Of a stretch of DNA of 64,000 nucleotides, positions 12,110 to 23,576 are shown one piece after another. Below the pieces are notes generated by a model. That model searched no databases. It saw nothing but the letters and a program-made list of their open reading frames with translations, and was not told the origin of the DNA. Numbering within the stretch: the first letter of the stretch is position 1; each line of letters begins with the position of its first letter. Made by a program: the position numbers and the translations under genes. Source of the stretch: [Phialemoniopsis] sp. UDSM-2020 (Eukaryota > Ascomycota > Sordariomycetes > Thyridiales > Thyridiaceae); contig JAEILZ010000001.1 in the NCBI GenBank assembly GCA_018873225.1, positions 7,502,001-7,566,000 on the forward strand, written 5' to 3'.

Positions 12110-15100
12110 GGAGGATTAGGTTAGTAGAGTTGTTAATAATTTATTTCCTAAAAGCTTAATAATATAACATATTAATACAGTAGCTATATAGTATTATTTT
12201 ATTTCTATATACAATATATTGGCTTAGTAGTTGTGTAATATTACTTGTAATATAGGATAATATACTAGCTAAGTTATTAATAGTAATACTTTTCTTTAAA
12301 CTTATTTATTTAAATATTATAAAAGAGATATACTTTTAACTATTAATATAAGATAGTAAAAGGTATATAATATACTTTTTTCTTCTATTTAGCTAGTAAC
12401 TATAGTTTCTTTTTTAAAATTTATAATATAATAAACTTATAAAGTAAATTAAATAGCTTTAATAAATAGATTTATTATAATAGGTTATTTTATTTTAATT
12501 TATAATTTAATTAAGAATATTTATTACTTTTAATAACTTACTATATAAATTTAAGATTATTATTATTTAAATTTCTTATAATAATAAATTACTTTATAAA
12601 GACTTTTTAATATTTATTTTCTTTATAATAAATATAATAATTTTCTCTTTTTTTAACTATATAATAAATCTTATTAGTTTTATTTTTAAGAAATAAATTA
12701 TTTATATTTTACTAAAGATAGTTTTTATTTATTATATTTATAAGGTTTAAATTTTTAAAATCTTTTTTTATTTATTAATATATCTTTAGTTATTTTAAAA
12801 TAATAATATAATATAAAGTAGTTATTTTTTACTTCTTATTAGAAGCTATTTTATTCTTCTTATTATTCTTTTTTAAAATAAAAACTAATTTTTTTTTAAT
12901 ATAAAGTTAAATAATAAGATATAAATTATTAAAAGTTATAAAAATTAAAAAGCCTTTAAAGATTTTATATTTTTAATTTATTAAGTATATAATTTTAATT
13001 TTAATTTTAATATTAAAACTATTATTTAAAGAAGTAATATTTATATATATAAATATTACTTTCTTTATATTAACCTTAAATATATTATTTAAATTACTTA
13101 TAATTATTATCTTACTTATATATTAAGTTTATATTTTAATTATTATTAAAATATTATTTAAAAATATATTTATAACCTTATAAATATAATTAAAGATATT
13201 ATTAAGTATATTTATATTATTAAATATTTATAAGATTTTTATACTTATTAAAAGATTTATAAGATTTATATTAAAATATTATATTTTAAAGCTTTTAATA
13301 AATATAAATATAATATTATATATTTTAATATTATTTTTAAGTTTAATATAAAATTCTTTATAAAAAGTTTTTTTAAATAATATTTTTATTAAATTTTAAA
13401 ATTAAATTATATTTAATATAAATAATAATATTATATTATCTTTTTAAAATAAAATTAAATTTTTAATAATATAAATTAAATAAAAGAAAATATTTCTTTT
13501 TTATTTTAATTTAATTTTAAGATATTTCTAATTTAAATACTTTTATTATATTATAAGGTATATATTATTATTATTATAATATATTTAATTAAATAAATTA
13601 ATATTACTTTTTTAATATTTTTTTTTATATTTTTTAAAATTAATATTATTTATATTAAATTACTTAATATTATTATTTTTATATTTTTTATTATTATTTA
13701 TATTATTTATATTATTATCTTTTAAATTAGAATTAAACTTTTTTAACTTAAAAATATTAATATTCTTATTATTTTAATTTTTTAAATAATATATTTTAAT
13801 AATATTTCTTAATTTAAGTTTCTTATTAAAGATATATATTAATAGTAATATTTAATAGTAAAAAGAAATAAAACTTATATTTACCTTTAAATATTTAAGT
13901 TTAATATTTTAAATTATATTAATTAATATAAAGATAATATAAAAGCTACTTAATAAACTAATAAATTATAAATATATCTTTATAATATATAGTTAATAAG
14001 TAACTTTAAAGTTTCTTTAAAGTATTATATTTTAAATCTTATAAATATTATAAAATTTATAATTTAATAGTTTTATTTTAAAGTTTATATAAAGTTTATA
14101 TATATATTTTATATAATATAATAATTAAATAATAATTAATCTTTTTAAAATAAATTACTTTAAAAAAATAATTAAAAATAAAAATAATAATATAACTTAA
14201 AATAAATTAAAAAAATATAAAAAAATAATTACTTTTAAATATTATATTTAATATAAATAAGATTATAAAGATTTTAAAATTATAAAACCTTATATAATAT
14301 AATTTAAATACTATATAAAGTAAAAATAAAGTAAAAATAAAATAATTATTTTATTTAAATAATTATTATTTATATTAATTTAACCTTTAAAAAGAAAAAA
14401 TAATTAATCTTAATATAATATATTTAATATAATTAATTTAATATAATAAATATAATATTTATATTTTAAAAATATAATAATAATTTCTAATACTAGTAAA
14501 TATAATTATAATATATTAATCTTATTATTTTAACTTAAAGGCTTAATCTTTATTAAATAATTATTTTATAATTTTTAAAGCTAGTAATTTCTTTATAAAT
14601 ACTTAAATTAAAATTATATAAGTTATAATCTTTTTATTTAATATTTATATCTCTTTCTATTTTATTATTTTTTTATTTTTTAATTTATTAAAAGAATTTT
14701 ATATTATTTACTTTTTATTTTAAAAAATATTATTTTAACTATTTTATTTAATATTTATATCTTTTTCTATTTTATTATTCTTTTATTTTCTAATTTATTA
14801 AAAGAATATTATATTACTTACTTTTTATATTAAAAAATATTATTTTAATTTCTTCTTTTTAATATTAACCTTAATCTTTTAAATTTATTATTTATTAATT
14901 TTATAAGCTTCTTATCTTATTATTAATTATATTTTATATTTATTTAATATTTATTATATCTTAATAAATAATTAATCTTATTTTTATATTTTTTATTATT
15001 TTATTATCTTAAATTAGAATTTAAAAACTTATTTTTATTACTTTTTTAAACTATAATTAAAATATTAGAAATAGATTATTAATATTAGAAATATAAATAT

Positions 15101-16100
15101 TTAATATTTACTACTTAAAGTAATATATTTTATAATTATAACACCTTTAAACTATTATATAATTACTTATCTTATTTATTTTATTAGTTTTAACTACTTA
15201 AATTACTACCTTATAGTATTATACTTTAATTTTATAATATATAAAAAGATTAAAATTTATTCTTATAAAGCTATTATAAAGATTTACACTTTAAATATAA
15301 AATCTTTCTTAGCTAAGCAGTATATAAGGCTTAAAACCTAAGCTATATATAATAATAAGAAACTTATTAAGTAGTATATAATTTATTTATAAAAAGCTAA
15401 TAAGAAGTAAGAAGATAAAGAACTAATAAGGCTTATTATAGTAGTATTAGTATCTTTTTTTAATAAAGATATAATATCCTAGTTAAAATATTATAATAAA
15501 AGGCCTTTCTTTCTTACTTAGTACTAAAGTATAAGTTGTTTATAATAATATTACTCTTCCTTTTATTACTAAATAAGTTTTACTATAAGATTATAAGTTA
15601 TTTAGAAATAAAATAAAAGAAATATAAAGATATAATAATCCTTTATTTTAAACCCTTTAAAATACTAAGATAGAATATATATAAAGTTTATATTAATAGT
15701 AAGTAGTAAATATAAAATAATAATATAAATTAACTAATTATAACTAAAATAGTTTTTATTTAAAGATATATTATTAAATAAAGATATTTTAAATATTAAA
15801 AAGCTATTTAAATAAATATTTAAAGGTAGATTCTATCTTTATATATAAATAATTAAATTATTTTAAATTATTAATTTATTATAATTAAATTATTTTAAAT
15901 TAATAAGAATTATTAATTAAATATAGTAAGAGGTATAATTACTAATATAATAAAGGGCTTAGATTTTAAATTTATAAAGGGTAAAGAGAAAGCAGTTATA
16001 ACTAGGCAAGTATTTCAAGAGGTATAGATATAAAGAAGAAGTGATAGATAGTTAAAGATAAGTAAAGAGGCTCAGTAAAGTTTGAAGGATAGGAGAGAAG
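12110..16100. repeat. Extremely A/T-rich block, probable RIP-mutated repeat or heterochromatin island
   Basis: Almost every base is A or T, with no gene and no usable ORF. Between about 12250 and 15140 I find no CA, TG or CG dinucleotide by eye. The few surviving C are nearly all in CT or CC and the few G mostly follow A. This is what exhaustive RIP leaves behind, since RIP targets CpA first and then other contexts. Edges at about 12110-12250 and 15140-16100 are less depleted. The original element cannot be identified. The sub-block at about 15290-15700 is the least degraded part and may be a remnant of coding sequence, but I cannot name it. Confidence 0.85.
14636..14850. repeat. Tandem pair, period about 110 bp, inside the A/T-rich block
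   Basis: A segment beginning near 14636 recurs near 14746 with a 110-bp period. The copies differ at several positions that are mainly C/T differences, for example CTCTTTC versus CTTTTTC. This agrees with independent RIP-type transitions after duplication. Confidence 0.8.
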
Positions 16101-16750
16101 TAAAAGGATATCAACCGAAGCGGAAAATCATATGAACCATAGATAGCCATTCTATTAAAGGACAGGAAAGGAATAGAAATTAGATGCGCGCTCGAGATAT
16201 TGAGACCCCCACAGGCTATCAGACGCCTACTCTGGCTGGGGTAACGAGGCTCTCGCTTCTAACCTTACAATACATTGATACTGACTGCGCCAGACCAGAC
16301 TCATATCCAAGCACCGAGGTAAGAGCTCATGAAACATGCAGGTACAGAATCAAATTCAGTTATCATGCTCTGTGGGTTCGAACACGGAGCCAAAACCTCT
16401 AGCAGTTCAGAATCTCCAGGCAGTGGAATAATCCACAGCATCACTCGCTCCCCTCGCAAAGTGTCCGACTGCCTAACAAGATCACTGGCCAAAACAGAGA
16501 CACAGTAGACTAGAAAAGCTTCAATGAATTCACAGACAAAAGGAATCGAGTGCTCGGTTGAGTTATAGACTCTATTTTACAGCGGTGCGACTGGAGAATA
16601 TCGATGTCTCTATGAATCCCCATCCCACAGTCCCTCAGCACCCAACCTACAACGGCATCCTTCCCCTCAACTAGAAAACAGACCAGGCGGTATTAACAAG
16701 CAACTTCTGCCGCGACCAATGCTCCCCGTAAGCTTTTATGTACTGAGACT
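16101..16750. other. Intergenic, transition out of the A/T-rich block
   Basis: About 650 bp of normal base composition between the A/T-rich block and the 3' end of the ATP synthase gene. Nothing supported was found. A B-box-like GGTTCGAAC at about 16374 was examined for a tRNA and rejected. Confidence 0.5.
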
Positions 16751-17302
16751 CTAAGCGGTGAAGCTCTTGGTGAAGCTCTGGACAACGTCGCGCAGCTTCT
16801 GCTCGAGTTCCTTGCTGAGCGAGCCCTCCTTCTCAATGGTGGCGATGAGCTCGCCCTCGTTGGTCTTGAGGTGGGCAAGGAAGTCGGACTCCCACTGAAG
16901 AATCTTGTTGACAGGGACAGCGTCGAGGTAACCGTTGACACCGGCGAAAATGAGGGGAACCATCTCGTTGACAGCCATGGGAGAGTACTGCTTCTGCTTG
17001 AGAAGCTCGGTCAACTGTTGTAAGAAGCAGAATTAGCATCGCGGTGTCATAGAGGCAGCATCATACTGAGGCACTGATACTTACACGCTCACCACGCGAC
17101 AGAGTCTGCTTGGTAGCAGCATCCAGATCGGAACCGAACTGGGCGAAGGCAGCGACCTCACGGTACTGGGCCAGGAAAAGCTTGAGGGAACCGGCAACCT
17201 GCTTCATGGCCTTGAGCTGAGCGGCAGAGCCGACACGCGAGACCGACAAACCGACGTTGATGGCAGGCCGGATGCCCTTGAAGAACAGCTCAGACTCCAG
17301 GA

Positions 17303-17336
<34 letters not shown>

Positions 17337-20300
17337 AGGAATGTAAGCCGACACGTCACCGCCCTGAGTCTCGATGATGGGCAGGGCAGTCATAGAACCA
17401 CCGCCGTGAGTCTTGTTGTTCATCTTGGCGGCGCGCTCAAGGAGGCGAGAGTGAAGGTAGAAAACGTCACCGGGGTAGGCCTCACGTCCAGGAGGGCGGC
17501 GCAGAAGGAGGGACATCTGACGGTAGGCAACAGCCTGCTTGGAAAGATCGTCGTAGATGACCAGAGAATGCATGCCATTGTCCCTGAAGAACTCTAGCAA
17601 TACAATTTAGTTTTCAATATGGAGAGGGTGGAGAGGAGCTTGATAACTTACCGGAGATCGAAGCTGAAGTGTTGCAAAGATTGAAAGATTAGCACGTGTC
17701 TCAAAATTTTTGAAATGTTGAAGCGAGATGGTGCAAATGGGGAAAAGATGTAGAGAAGTTGACTGGACGTCGTCTATGCGCTTGCACGGGCGAGATTCTT
17801 GGCGTGTTTGGGCGTTTTGAGGTGAGCATCAAGCCGGCACTGGATCTCGAAGGCTTTGTCGCACACAGCACAGAAATATTTCTTGTTGACTATGTTGCGA
17901 GCCTCACGCTCCCGGCGGGCTCGAGCTGTGGCAGAAATAGGTTTCGGAGCGCCACTAGCTGCAAGTCTGAGCCGTTCTGCATGGGCTTGAGTGCGGAGGT
18001 GTTTTTGGAGAGCAACTGCTGACGCGAAAGGAGTATCGCAGTCCTCGCAGTAATGTTTTCGAGAAGCTTTTGCACGCTCACGAACACCCTTGGCGAGATC
18101 CAATACCTTGCCCGGGTGTTTTCTGGCCCAATTCTTTCGGAGCCTGTTGACTTTGGCACGGAAGCCCACAAGATCTTGAGCTCGCTCTTTAGCCCTCTGC
18201 GCTCTGGCCTTTTCGGTCAGGTACTGCTTGCGCATCTCCTTCGCCTCTTCGAGTTGTTCTGGTGTGAGATCGAAGTCACCTGGGACGGTCTCTTTGAAGG
18301 CAGTGTGGCCGCATAACGGCTCATACTGGACGTCGTCCCTTGACCATGGTAGATGTTTTGTGCAGAGAGGATCAAGAATGGACTCAAACCCGGCGAAGAA
18401 GAGGAAGGTGAAGGTCGCCTCGACAGCTACAAAACGTAGCCTGGCCCTGGGAATGATACCGACTGGGGGAATTGGTGCCCAGCAGAGTAGACCACGGTGT
18501 GCGATAGTGTAGCCCGCGTCAAGTGCCAATTGGACATGTCGAGGAATGAGGAGGCCGTTGTCATAGTTCTTGAATCTATTGTCGACTCCATACACAGCTT
18601 GTGTGCCCGACCCGATGTAGAGTTTGGGCGTGCGGCCAGCTTTCTCGAGAACGAGAGCATATACAGCCCAAGTGTTATTATCGAGAGGCGGTCCTGGAAG
18701 CGAGCGGAAAAACTCAATTGACGGGGGCGTAGGAGATTCGAGGGCCTCGAGAAGAGTGAATTCAAATGAGAGTGGTGTGGCTGCGCAGATTTGCTGGAAT
18801 GCCTCGATTTCACCGAGTATGATGGGGAAGAGAGGGTTCATGTACCAGTCGGGAGCCTCGTCTGTGATGCAACCCCAGGTGTACCCGTCGACTAGGTCGC
18901 GCAGTGCATCGAGAGCTGAATTGCTCGACGAGTCCATCTTGGCATGCCTCACGATGCATCATGCATGTCCGAGGGCGGACGGCGTCCGAGAGCAAATTTT
19001 GAAGTAGTGCACCCATTCTTGGTGGGATGCTCTTTCCAAGTTCGTGCATACCTTCCCAGACTGCTCCTGTCAGGTTGGATTGCTCCTTCCAGAAGCAAGC
19101 GCGAGCGGGAGTTTTTTTTTTTACACGCGTGGCAAGAGTTTGGCAGGCTGTCAAGGAAGGGATGTATTTGCAAAGGAAAGGAAATTTTCCAACGTGTGAG
19201 AAAAAAGGACTGTAGGAAAAATATGACTTACCTCCAGTGAAGGGAGCGAGATACTGCAGAGGGGCGGCTTCAGAAGCCGTTGCCGCTACTACGATCGAAT
19301 AACGCATAGCATCGTTCTCCTCGAGGGTCTTGACGAGCTGGGCGACGGTAGATCGCTTCTGGCCGACGGCGACGTAGACGCAGTACAGCTTCTTGGACTC
19401 GTCGTTGCCGCTGTTCCACCGCTTCTGGTTAAGCATGGCGTCGAGAGCGACGGCAGTCTTACCAGTCTGACGGTCACCAATGATCAACTCACGCTGACCA
19501 CGGCCGATGGGAACCATGGCGTCGACAGACTTGAGACCGGTCTGCACGGGCTGGTTGACGGACTGACGGGGCAGAATGCCGGGAGCCTTGAGCTGGGCAC
19601 GGCGCCTCTCCTTGGCGTTAAGGGGGCCCTTGCCATCGATGGGGTTACCGAGGGCGTCGACGACACGGCCGAGCAGCTCGGGGCCGACGGGAACATCGAC
19701 CTGGGAGTAGGTTAGTGGGATAATCAGAGCGATGGATGCAAAGGATCAAAAATCTTACAATCTCTCCGGTACGCTTGACAGTCTCACCCTCCTTGACGAG
19801 ACGATCGGAACCGAACAGCACAACACCGACCTGGCCGGCCTCGAGGTTCATGCACATGCCCTTGACGCCGGAGGCGAACCTGGAGGATAGAGTCAGCACA
19901 CAGGATAGCATGATCTGAGGCCTAGTTGGGATACGTACTCGACAAGCTCCTCGGCCTGGACGTTGGCCATACCGTGAACACGGGCGATACCATCACTGTG
20001 ATGTCGAAAGTCAGTAAATAAAATTATTTCTCCATCAATAAAAACCACGTGCGCCCGGTCATCTCAATTGAAGCGTGTTGATGCAGGTGAGGCACCAATG
20101 AGATGTGGTGTCGTGTTGTGGTGATGACGATGCACGGGCGCACGGGAAAGCACTCGGCGAAGCCGGGGTAATTGAGACGTACCCGACAGAGAGGACACGA
20201 CCGGTCTCGGCGAGGCCAGCCTCCTCCTGAACACCACGAATCCGCTGCTCGAGGATGGAAGAAACCTCGGTCGGGGTAGCCTTCGCATCGGCGGCGTAGG

Positions 20301-20653
20301 ATCGAGTCTGGATGGCGGCAGCGTTGATAGCTGCGGGTGCGGCATTTCGAGCCTAGGGGAGGGAAACACCTGGTTAGCCGAAACCCGAAAAAAGTGCTGA
20401 TGCCAGCGTGCAGCGACCACTCGACAGCTCCAAAGAGCTCAAAAAGCTCGCCCGGCCGATCCAAAATGCATGCAACAGCTCATTGAAGCTTGTTCGAGTC
20501 CCTTGCGATGGATTGAGGGCGGTCGGGGGATGGAATCGATGGAAATCGTGGGCGACCGGTCGACAGGATGAGGAGACTTACTGCCGCAACCCTGCCGGTG
20601 GCAGAGATGGCGCCAACGGCGCGAGAGGACTGGCGGAGGGCGTTCCTGAACAT
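16751..20653 (-). CDS. atp1: Mitochondrial F1F0 ATP synthase subunit alpha
   Basis: Eight exons in transcript order: 20582-20653, 20183-20352, 19939-19995, 19759-19879, 19232-19700, 17652-17663, 17085-17593, 16751-17014, encoding 557 aa, the usual size. This nuclear-encoded F1 subunit binds nucleotide and forms the alpha3beta3 hexamer in the mitochondrial matrix. The presequence [20 protein letters not shown] is basic and Ser/Ala-rich. The Walker A motif is [12 protein letters not shown], followed by [13 protein letters not shown], the Walker B region [20 protein letters not shown], and the signature [23 protein letters not shown] region with [14 protein letters not shown]. Exon 6 is only 12 nt and supplies part of GASISEFFRDNG. 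The intron before it is 1,568 bp and contains a complete GIY-YIG gene on the same strand. The first intron (229 bp) follows the presequence codons. Confidence 0.97.
17652..17663 (-). other. 12-nt microexon of atp1
   Basis: Acceptor CACTTCAG at 17664-17671 and donor GTAAGT at 17646-17651 flank CTTCGATCTCCG. Including it gives GASISEFFRDNG, as expected for the conserved G-(x3)-G/S-E-(Y/F/W)-F-R-D-N-G segment of the alpha subunit. Omitting it would delete four residues and leave the frame intact. Confidence 0.85.
17664..19231 (-). other. 1,568-bp atp1 intron hosting a complete gene
   Basis: The donor is GTAAGTC after ...CCCTTCACTGGAG and the acceptor is TTTGCAACACTTCAG, with a CTAAT branch-like motif about 30 nt upstream. 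The other introns in this gene are 58-229 bp, so this one is exceptional. It starts 294 bp before the internal gene's ATG and ends 110 bp after its stop codon, leaving room for separate transcription signals. The upstream atp1 reading frame also remains open for about 140 codons into the intron. Confidence 0.85.
17774..18937 (-). CDS. GIY-YIG nuclease-like protein with two C2H2 zinc fingers, nested in atp1 intron
   Basis: Single exon, 387 aa, ATG at 18937. Residues about 90-185 read as a GIY-YIG domain: AVYAL with Y93 in the GIY position, KLYIGSGT with YIG at 108-110, an Arg (R121) in VDNRF, a His-rich middle, and the expected late Glu (E173) in [13 protein letters not shown]. These are the residues that coordinate metal and cut DNA in this superfamily. 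A basic coiled region (about 225-290) follows. Two C2H2 fingers come next (C297/C300/H313/H319 and C356/C359/H372/H378), spaced as in the JAZ/U1 type that binds structured nucleic acid or DNA. The gene lies entirely inside an atp1 intron on the same strand. I infer a homing-endonuclease-like selfish gene; a host nuclease or a captured cellular gene are alternatives. The motif assignments are by eye. Confidence 0.8.
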   Translation of the reverse strand: MDSSSNSALDALRDLVDGYTWGCITDEAPDWYMNPLFPIILGEIEAFQQICAATPLSFEFTLLEALESPTPPSIEFFRSLPGPPLDNNTWAVYALVLEKAGRTPKLYIGSGTQAVYGVDNRFKNYDNGLLIPRHVQLALDAGYTIAHRGLLCWAPIPPVGIIPRARLRFVAVEATFTFLFFAGFESILDPLCTKHLPWSRDDVQYEPLCGHTAFKETVPGDFDLTPEQLEEAKEMRKQYLTEKARAQRAKERAQDLVGFRAKVNRLRKNWARKHPGKVLDLAKGVRERAKASRKHYCEDCDTPFASAVALQKHLRTQAHAERLRLAASGAPKPISATARARREREARNIVNKKYFCAVCDKAFEIQCRLDAHLKTPKHAKNLARASA

Positions 20654-22134
20654 ATTGAAGGAGATCCTCTATGCCTTAGGAAAAAGGGAAGAGCAATTGC
20701 AATTCAATTGCAATTGTGTGGAGGGGAGATTGGGGGAGGCAGAGCTGATGAAGTTTGGGAAGAGAGCAGACGCAAACCGAGACTTTTTGGGAGGAGACCA
20801 GCGGGTTTGGCCTTGGGACAGAAGGGGAGAACGGGGGAAGCCAGCGGGTGGGTCTGAGGAGCTGCCCCCTCCAATCACAGCCCGAATGGAATTTTTCACC
20901 CAAGACTTCCCGAGCGACCCATCAACAGAAATCCACACAATTCAGGCCTGGCGCCAGACTCCAGCACTGCCAGCAACCCCGGCTGCCGAGATTATCCGGT
21001 CTTTTGCTCCCTGTTAATCGAATCGATCCCCCAGCCAGCAAAGCACAGTGGAGCGTGGTTCATTTCCAGTGATCCATCCATTTGGCCCCAGCTCAATGAC
21101 TTCAATTACCGAGAATCTACAGCCTCATCTATCCGCGAGCTACGTATTGGGGCAGACTTGGGATGCCTGTCAACAAATCGTGTTTGCTTTCTCAGATGTT
21201 AGACTATCACAGTGGTCTGTCAGGATTTTATTGGTTGCCCCAGGCAAGGCACTCAGCCGCCCCAAAAGCTAGCACACCCACCACACCCAGCTCTTCGACA
21301 ATTCGATATCACGTGACGTCCGTCACGAACTCGACCTCAAAGACTCTCCCGTAAACGGTAGTACTTGGCTGTTGTTCAAAAAGCTTCATGTAAATTCTAC
21401 TAGTTTGACACGAGTGGAATAGCCCTCGTGAGAAAGCGGTAGTGGTGTGCCACAGTCCTGCTTGAGACAGCTAGCTCTGATGCCATCATACATTCACTCA
21501 CTAAAGCACAGGTAGAACCCTCCTATCACTACAGGGAGAGTAATTGAACAGTGGAAGACGCGATACTCAAGTGATATCTTGTATATGCCTCTATTTGCAA
21601 AGGATAGCGGGATGGATAATTTAATGAGACGGACAGGTACTGGAGAGAGTGAAGGTGATACGAGTAATCTTGAATTGATGCATTTATGAAATACCAACAT
21701 TGAAGATCTCGAAAATCGTCACGACTACCCACAATCATTATATCGGACCGAAATCACTCAAACTATAGAGTAAAGTACGCTGATTCTATTTTAATAGTCA
21801 AAAATAATTATTAAACACCGTTTCGTTACTGGGACGAGAGAAGAGAGAAAACAGGCCGGGCGTGTCTTGCTTGTTAAGGAGCTTGCTTGTGGCGCTAGTG
21901 TGGCTGGCTAGTGGCCCCTGCGTGAGGTGAGCGAGCCAACGCCACACCCCAAGCAAGGTAGTAGCTGCAACGCGCAGCTTCATGTTGCCTGAAGCTCCAG
22001 CTAACGACGACACTCCAGCAATCCTCAATCCTCCCCCAAGAACCCTCGAGAAACGGACCATCCTGCCCTCACCCGCGACCCGTCACCTTTCCACAGCCGT
22101 TATCTCAGAATACAACGAACCAAATTAAATCACA
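20654..22134. other. Intergenic, divergent promoter region between atp1 and the proteasome gene
   Basis: 1.48 kb between two divergent housekeeping genes. It contains the palindrome at 20694-20716. The ORFs seen in it have no coding character that I can support. No RNA gene or transposon terminus was seen. Confidence 0.5.
20694..20716. promoter_or_regulatory. 23-bp near-perfect palindrome upstream of atp1
   Basis: CAATTGCAATT, one central base, then the reverse complement of the same 11 bases. It lies about 41 bp upstream of the atp1 start codon and comprises repeated CAATTG motifs. It may be a dyad binding site or form a cruciform; the function is unknown. Confidence 0.6.
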
Positions 22135-23273
22135 ATGGTAGGTTGCCCGCCCTCTTCCCATCTCCCGGGCATCTGCCCTGCCCGCCAGGAGCACCAAGCT
22201 CACATTTGCATCTCCACACGCAGACGTCGATAGGCACGGGTTACGATCTTGCCAACTCCATCTTTTCTCCCGACGGACGCAACTTCCAGGTTGAATACGC
22301 AGTCAAGGCGGTTGAGAATGGCGGTACCTCGGTCGGCATTCGGTGCAAGGACGGTGTCGTCCTTGCTGTGGAGAAGGTCATCACATCCAAGCTGCTGAAG
22401 GCTGGCGCAAACAAACGAATTGCTACTGTTGACCGACATCTGGGCGTTGTAAGTTGCAAATCAATATCCTTTCGTCACCAGACACGCATCCATCACTAGG
22501 CATGTCCTGGTTGGACAGCTCTGAGTTCAACTGGCTGCCTGACATATTACACCTCCTTCGTTCTCTCCTGACGACACATCCAATTATCACAAGCTAATCA
22601 ACTCATTTCCTACACACAGGTCTACTCTGGTATGGTCCCCGACGGCCGCCACTTTGTCGACCGCGCCCGCGACGAAGCCCGCGCCTGGCGCGACACCTTC
22701 AAGACCCCCATCGGCACCAAAGAGCTCGCCTCCCGTATGGGCGGCTACCTGCAGGCCTACACCCTCTACCAGTCAGTCCGCCCCTTCGGCATCACTGCCA
22801 TCCTTGGCGGTTTCGACTCGGAGCACGAGCAGCCGGTCGACGGCGAAGTTGGATCCGGCCCCTCTGTCGGTGCCGGGGGTCGCGTCGAGGGCAAGAAGCA
22901 TGGCGGTCCCTTCCTCTACATGGTTGAGCCCTCGGGCATGTACTGGGGTTACTACGGCGCCGCCACGGGCAAGGGTCGGCAGGCGGCCAAGGCCGAGCTC
23001 GAGAAGCTTGACCTCTCGGGCGAGGGCCTGAGCCTCGAGGAGGGTGTCAAGGAGGCGGCGCGCATCATCTACGTGGCGCACGACGACAACAAGGACAAGG
23101 AGTTTGAGCTCGAGATGACGTGGATCAGCAGCGCGGAGGGCCCCACCAAGGGCCGGCACGAGGAGGTGCCCAAGGCCATGCGGGAGGAGGCTGAGCGGTT
23201 AGCGAAGAAGGCGCTTGAGGGCGACGAGGATGACGAGGATGAGAAGAAGGACGATGACAAGATGGAGGAGTAG
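22135..23273 (+). CDS. PRE10: 20S proteasome subunit alpha-7 type (yeast Pre10, human PSMA3)
   Basis: Exons 22135-22137 (only the ATG), 22224-22448 and 22620-23273; 293 aa. The protein starts [21 protein letters not shown] and continues [19 protein letters not shown], the conserved alpha-subunit signature (YD...SPdGR..QVEYA.kAv). The late segment [27 protein letters not shown] is typical of the alpha-7/PSMA3 branch. A strongly acidic and basic C-terminal tail ([14 protein letters not shown]) also fits this subunit. It sits in the outer rings of the 20S core and gates substrate entry. An intron immediately after the ATG is unusual but is supported by the MTSIGTGYD start. A Gly-rich insertion, [17 protein letters not shown], sits between beta strands. 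Confidence 0.95.
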
Positions 23274-23576
23274 ATGTGGTGCGAATGACACTCAGTCAAA
23301 GGACGATGGTGGAGGAGGAGCGAGCGGGGATCATGTAACTTTGTATCAACATCCGCGGGTTTTGGGCTCACGACCAGCAAAAGAACAGGACCCATAGATT
23401 TTAATTGCACTCTGGACCGTGCTTGGGACATAAATTCTGAGATGTTCGCCCATCATCTGCTGAGAAGTTGTCATCACTAATCACACTGCTGCTGAAGCAT
23501 AATCCACTGCAAGTAATGGGTATCAAATTACTGTTCGAAAGCGCGTGGCACCTCTCCAAAGCTTAAGAGCATGCTC
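23274..23576. other. Convergent intergenic gap
   Basis: About 300 bp between the stop codons of two convergent genes. It holds presumptive 3' UTRs; no repeat or RNA gene was seen. Confidence 0.5.

Noticed and set aside
12110..16100. Centromere or mitochondrial insertion as explanation of the A/T block
   Set aside because: The block is only 4 kb and flanked by ordinary genes, and dinucleotide loss fits RIP; no mitochondrial genes or tRNAs are seen. Not excluded formally.
16366..16390. tRNA-like GGTTCGAAC (B-box) sequence
   Set aside because: The T-arm stem does not pair around the loop, and no acceptor, D or anticodon arm lies at the right distance.
20480..20505. GTTCGAGTCCC resembling a tRNA T-loop
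   Set aside because: No matching stem or upstream tRNA body; it lies within atp1 intron 1.
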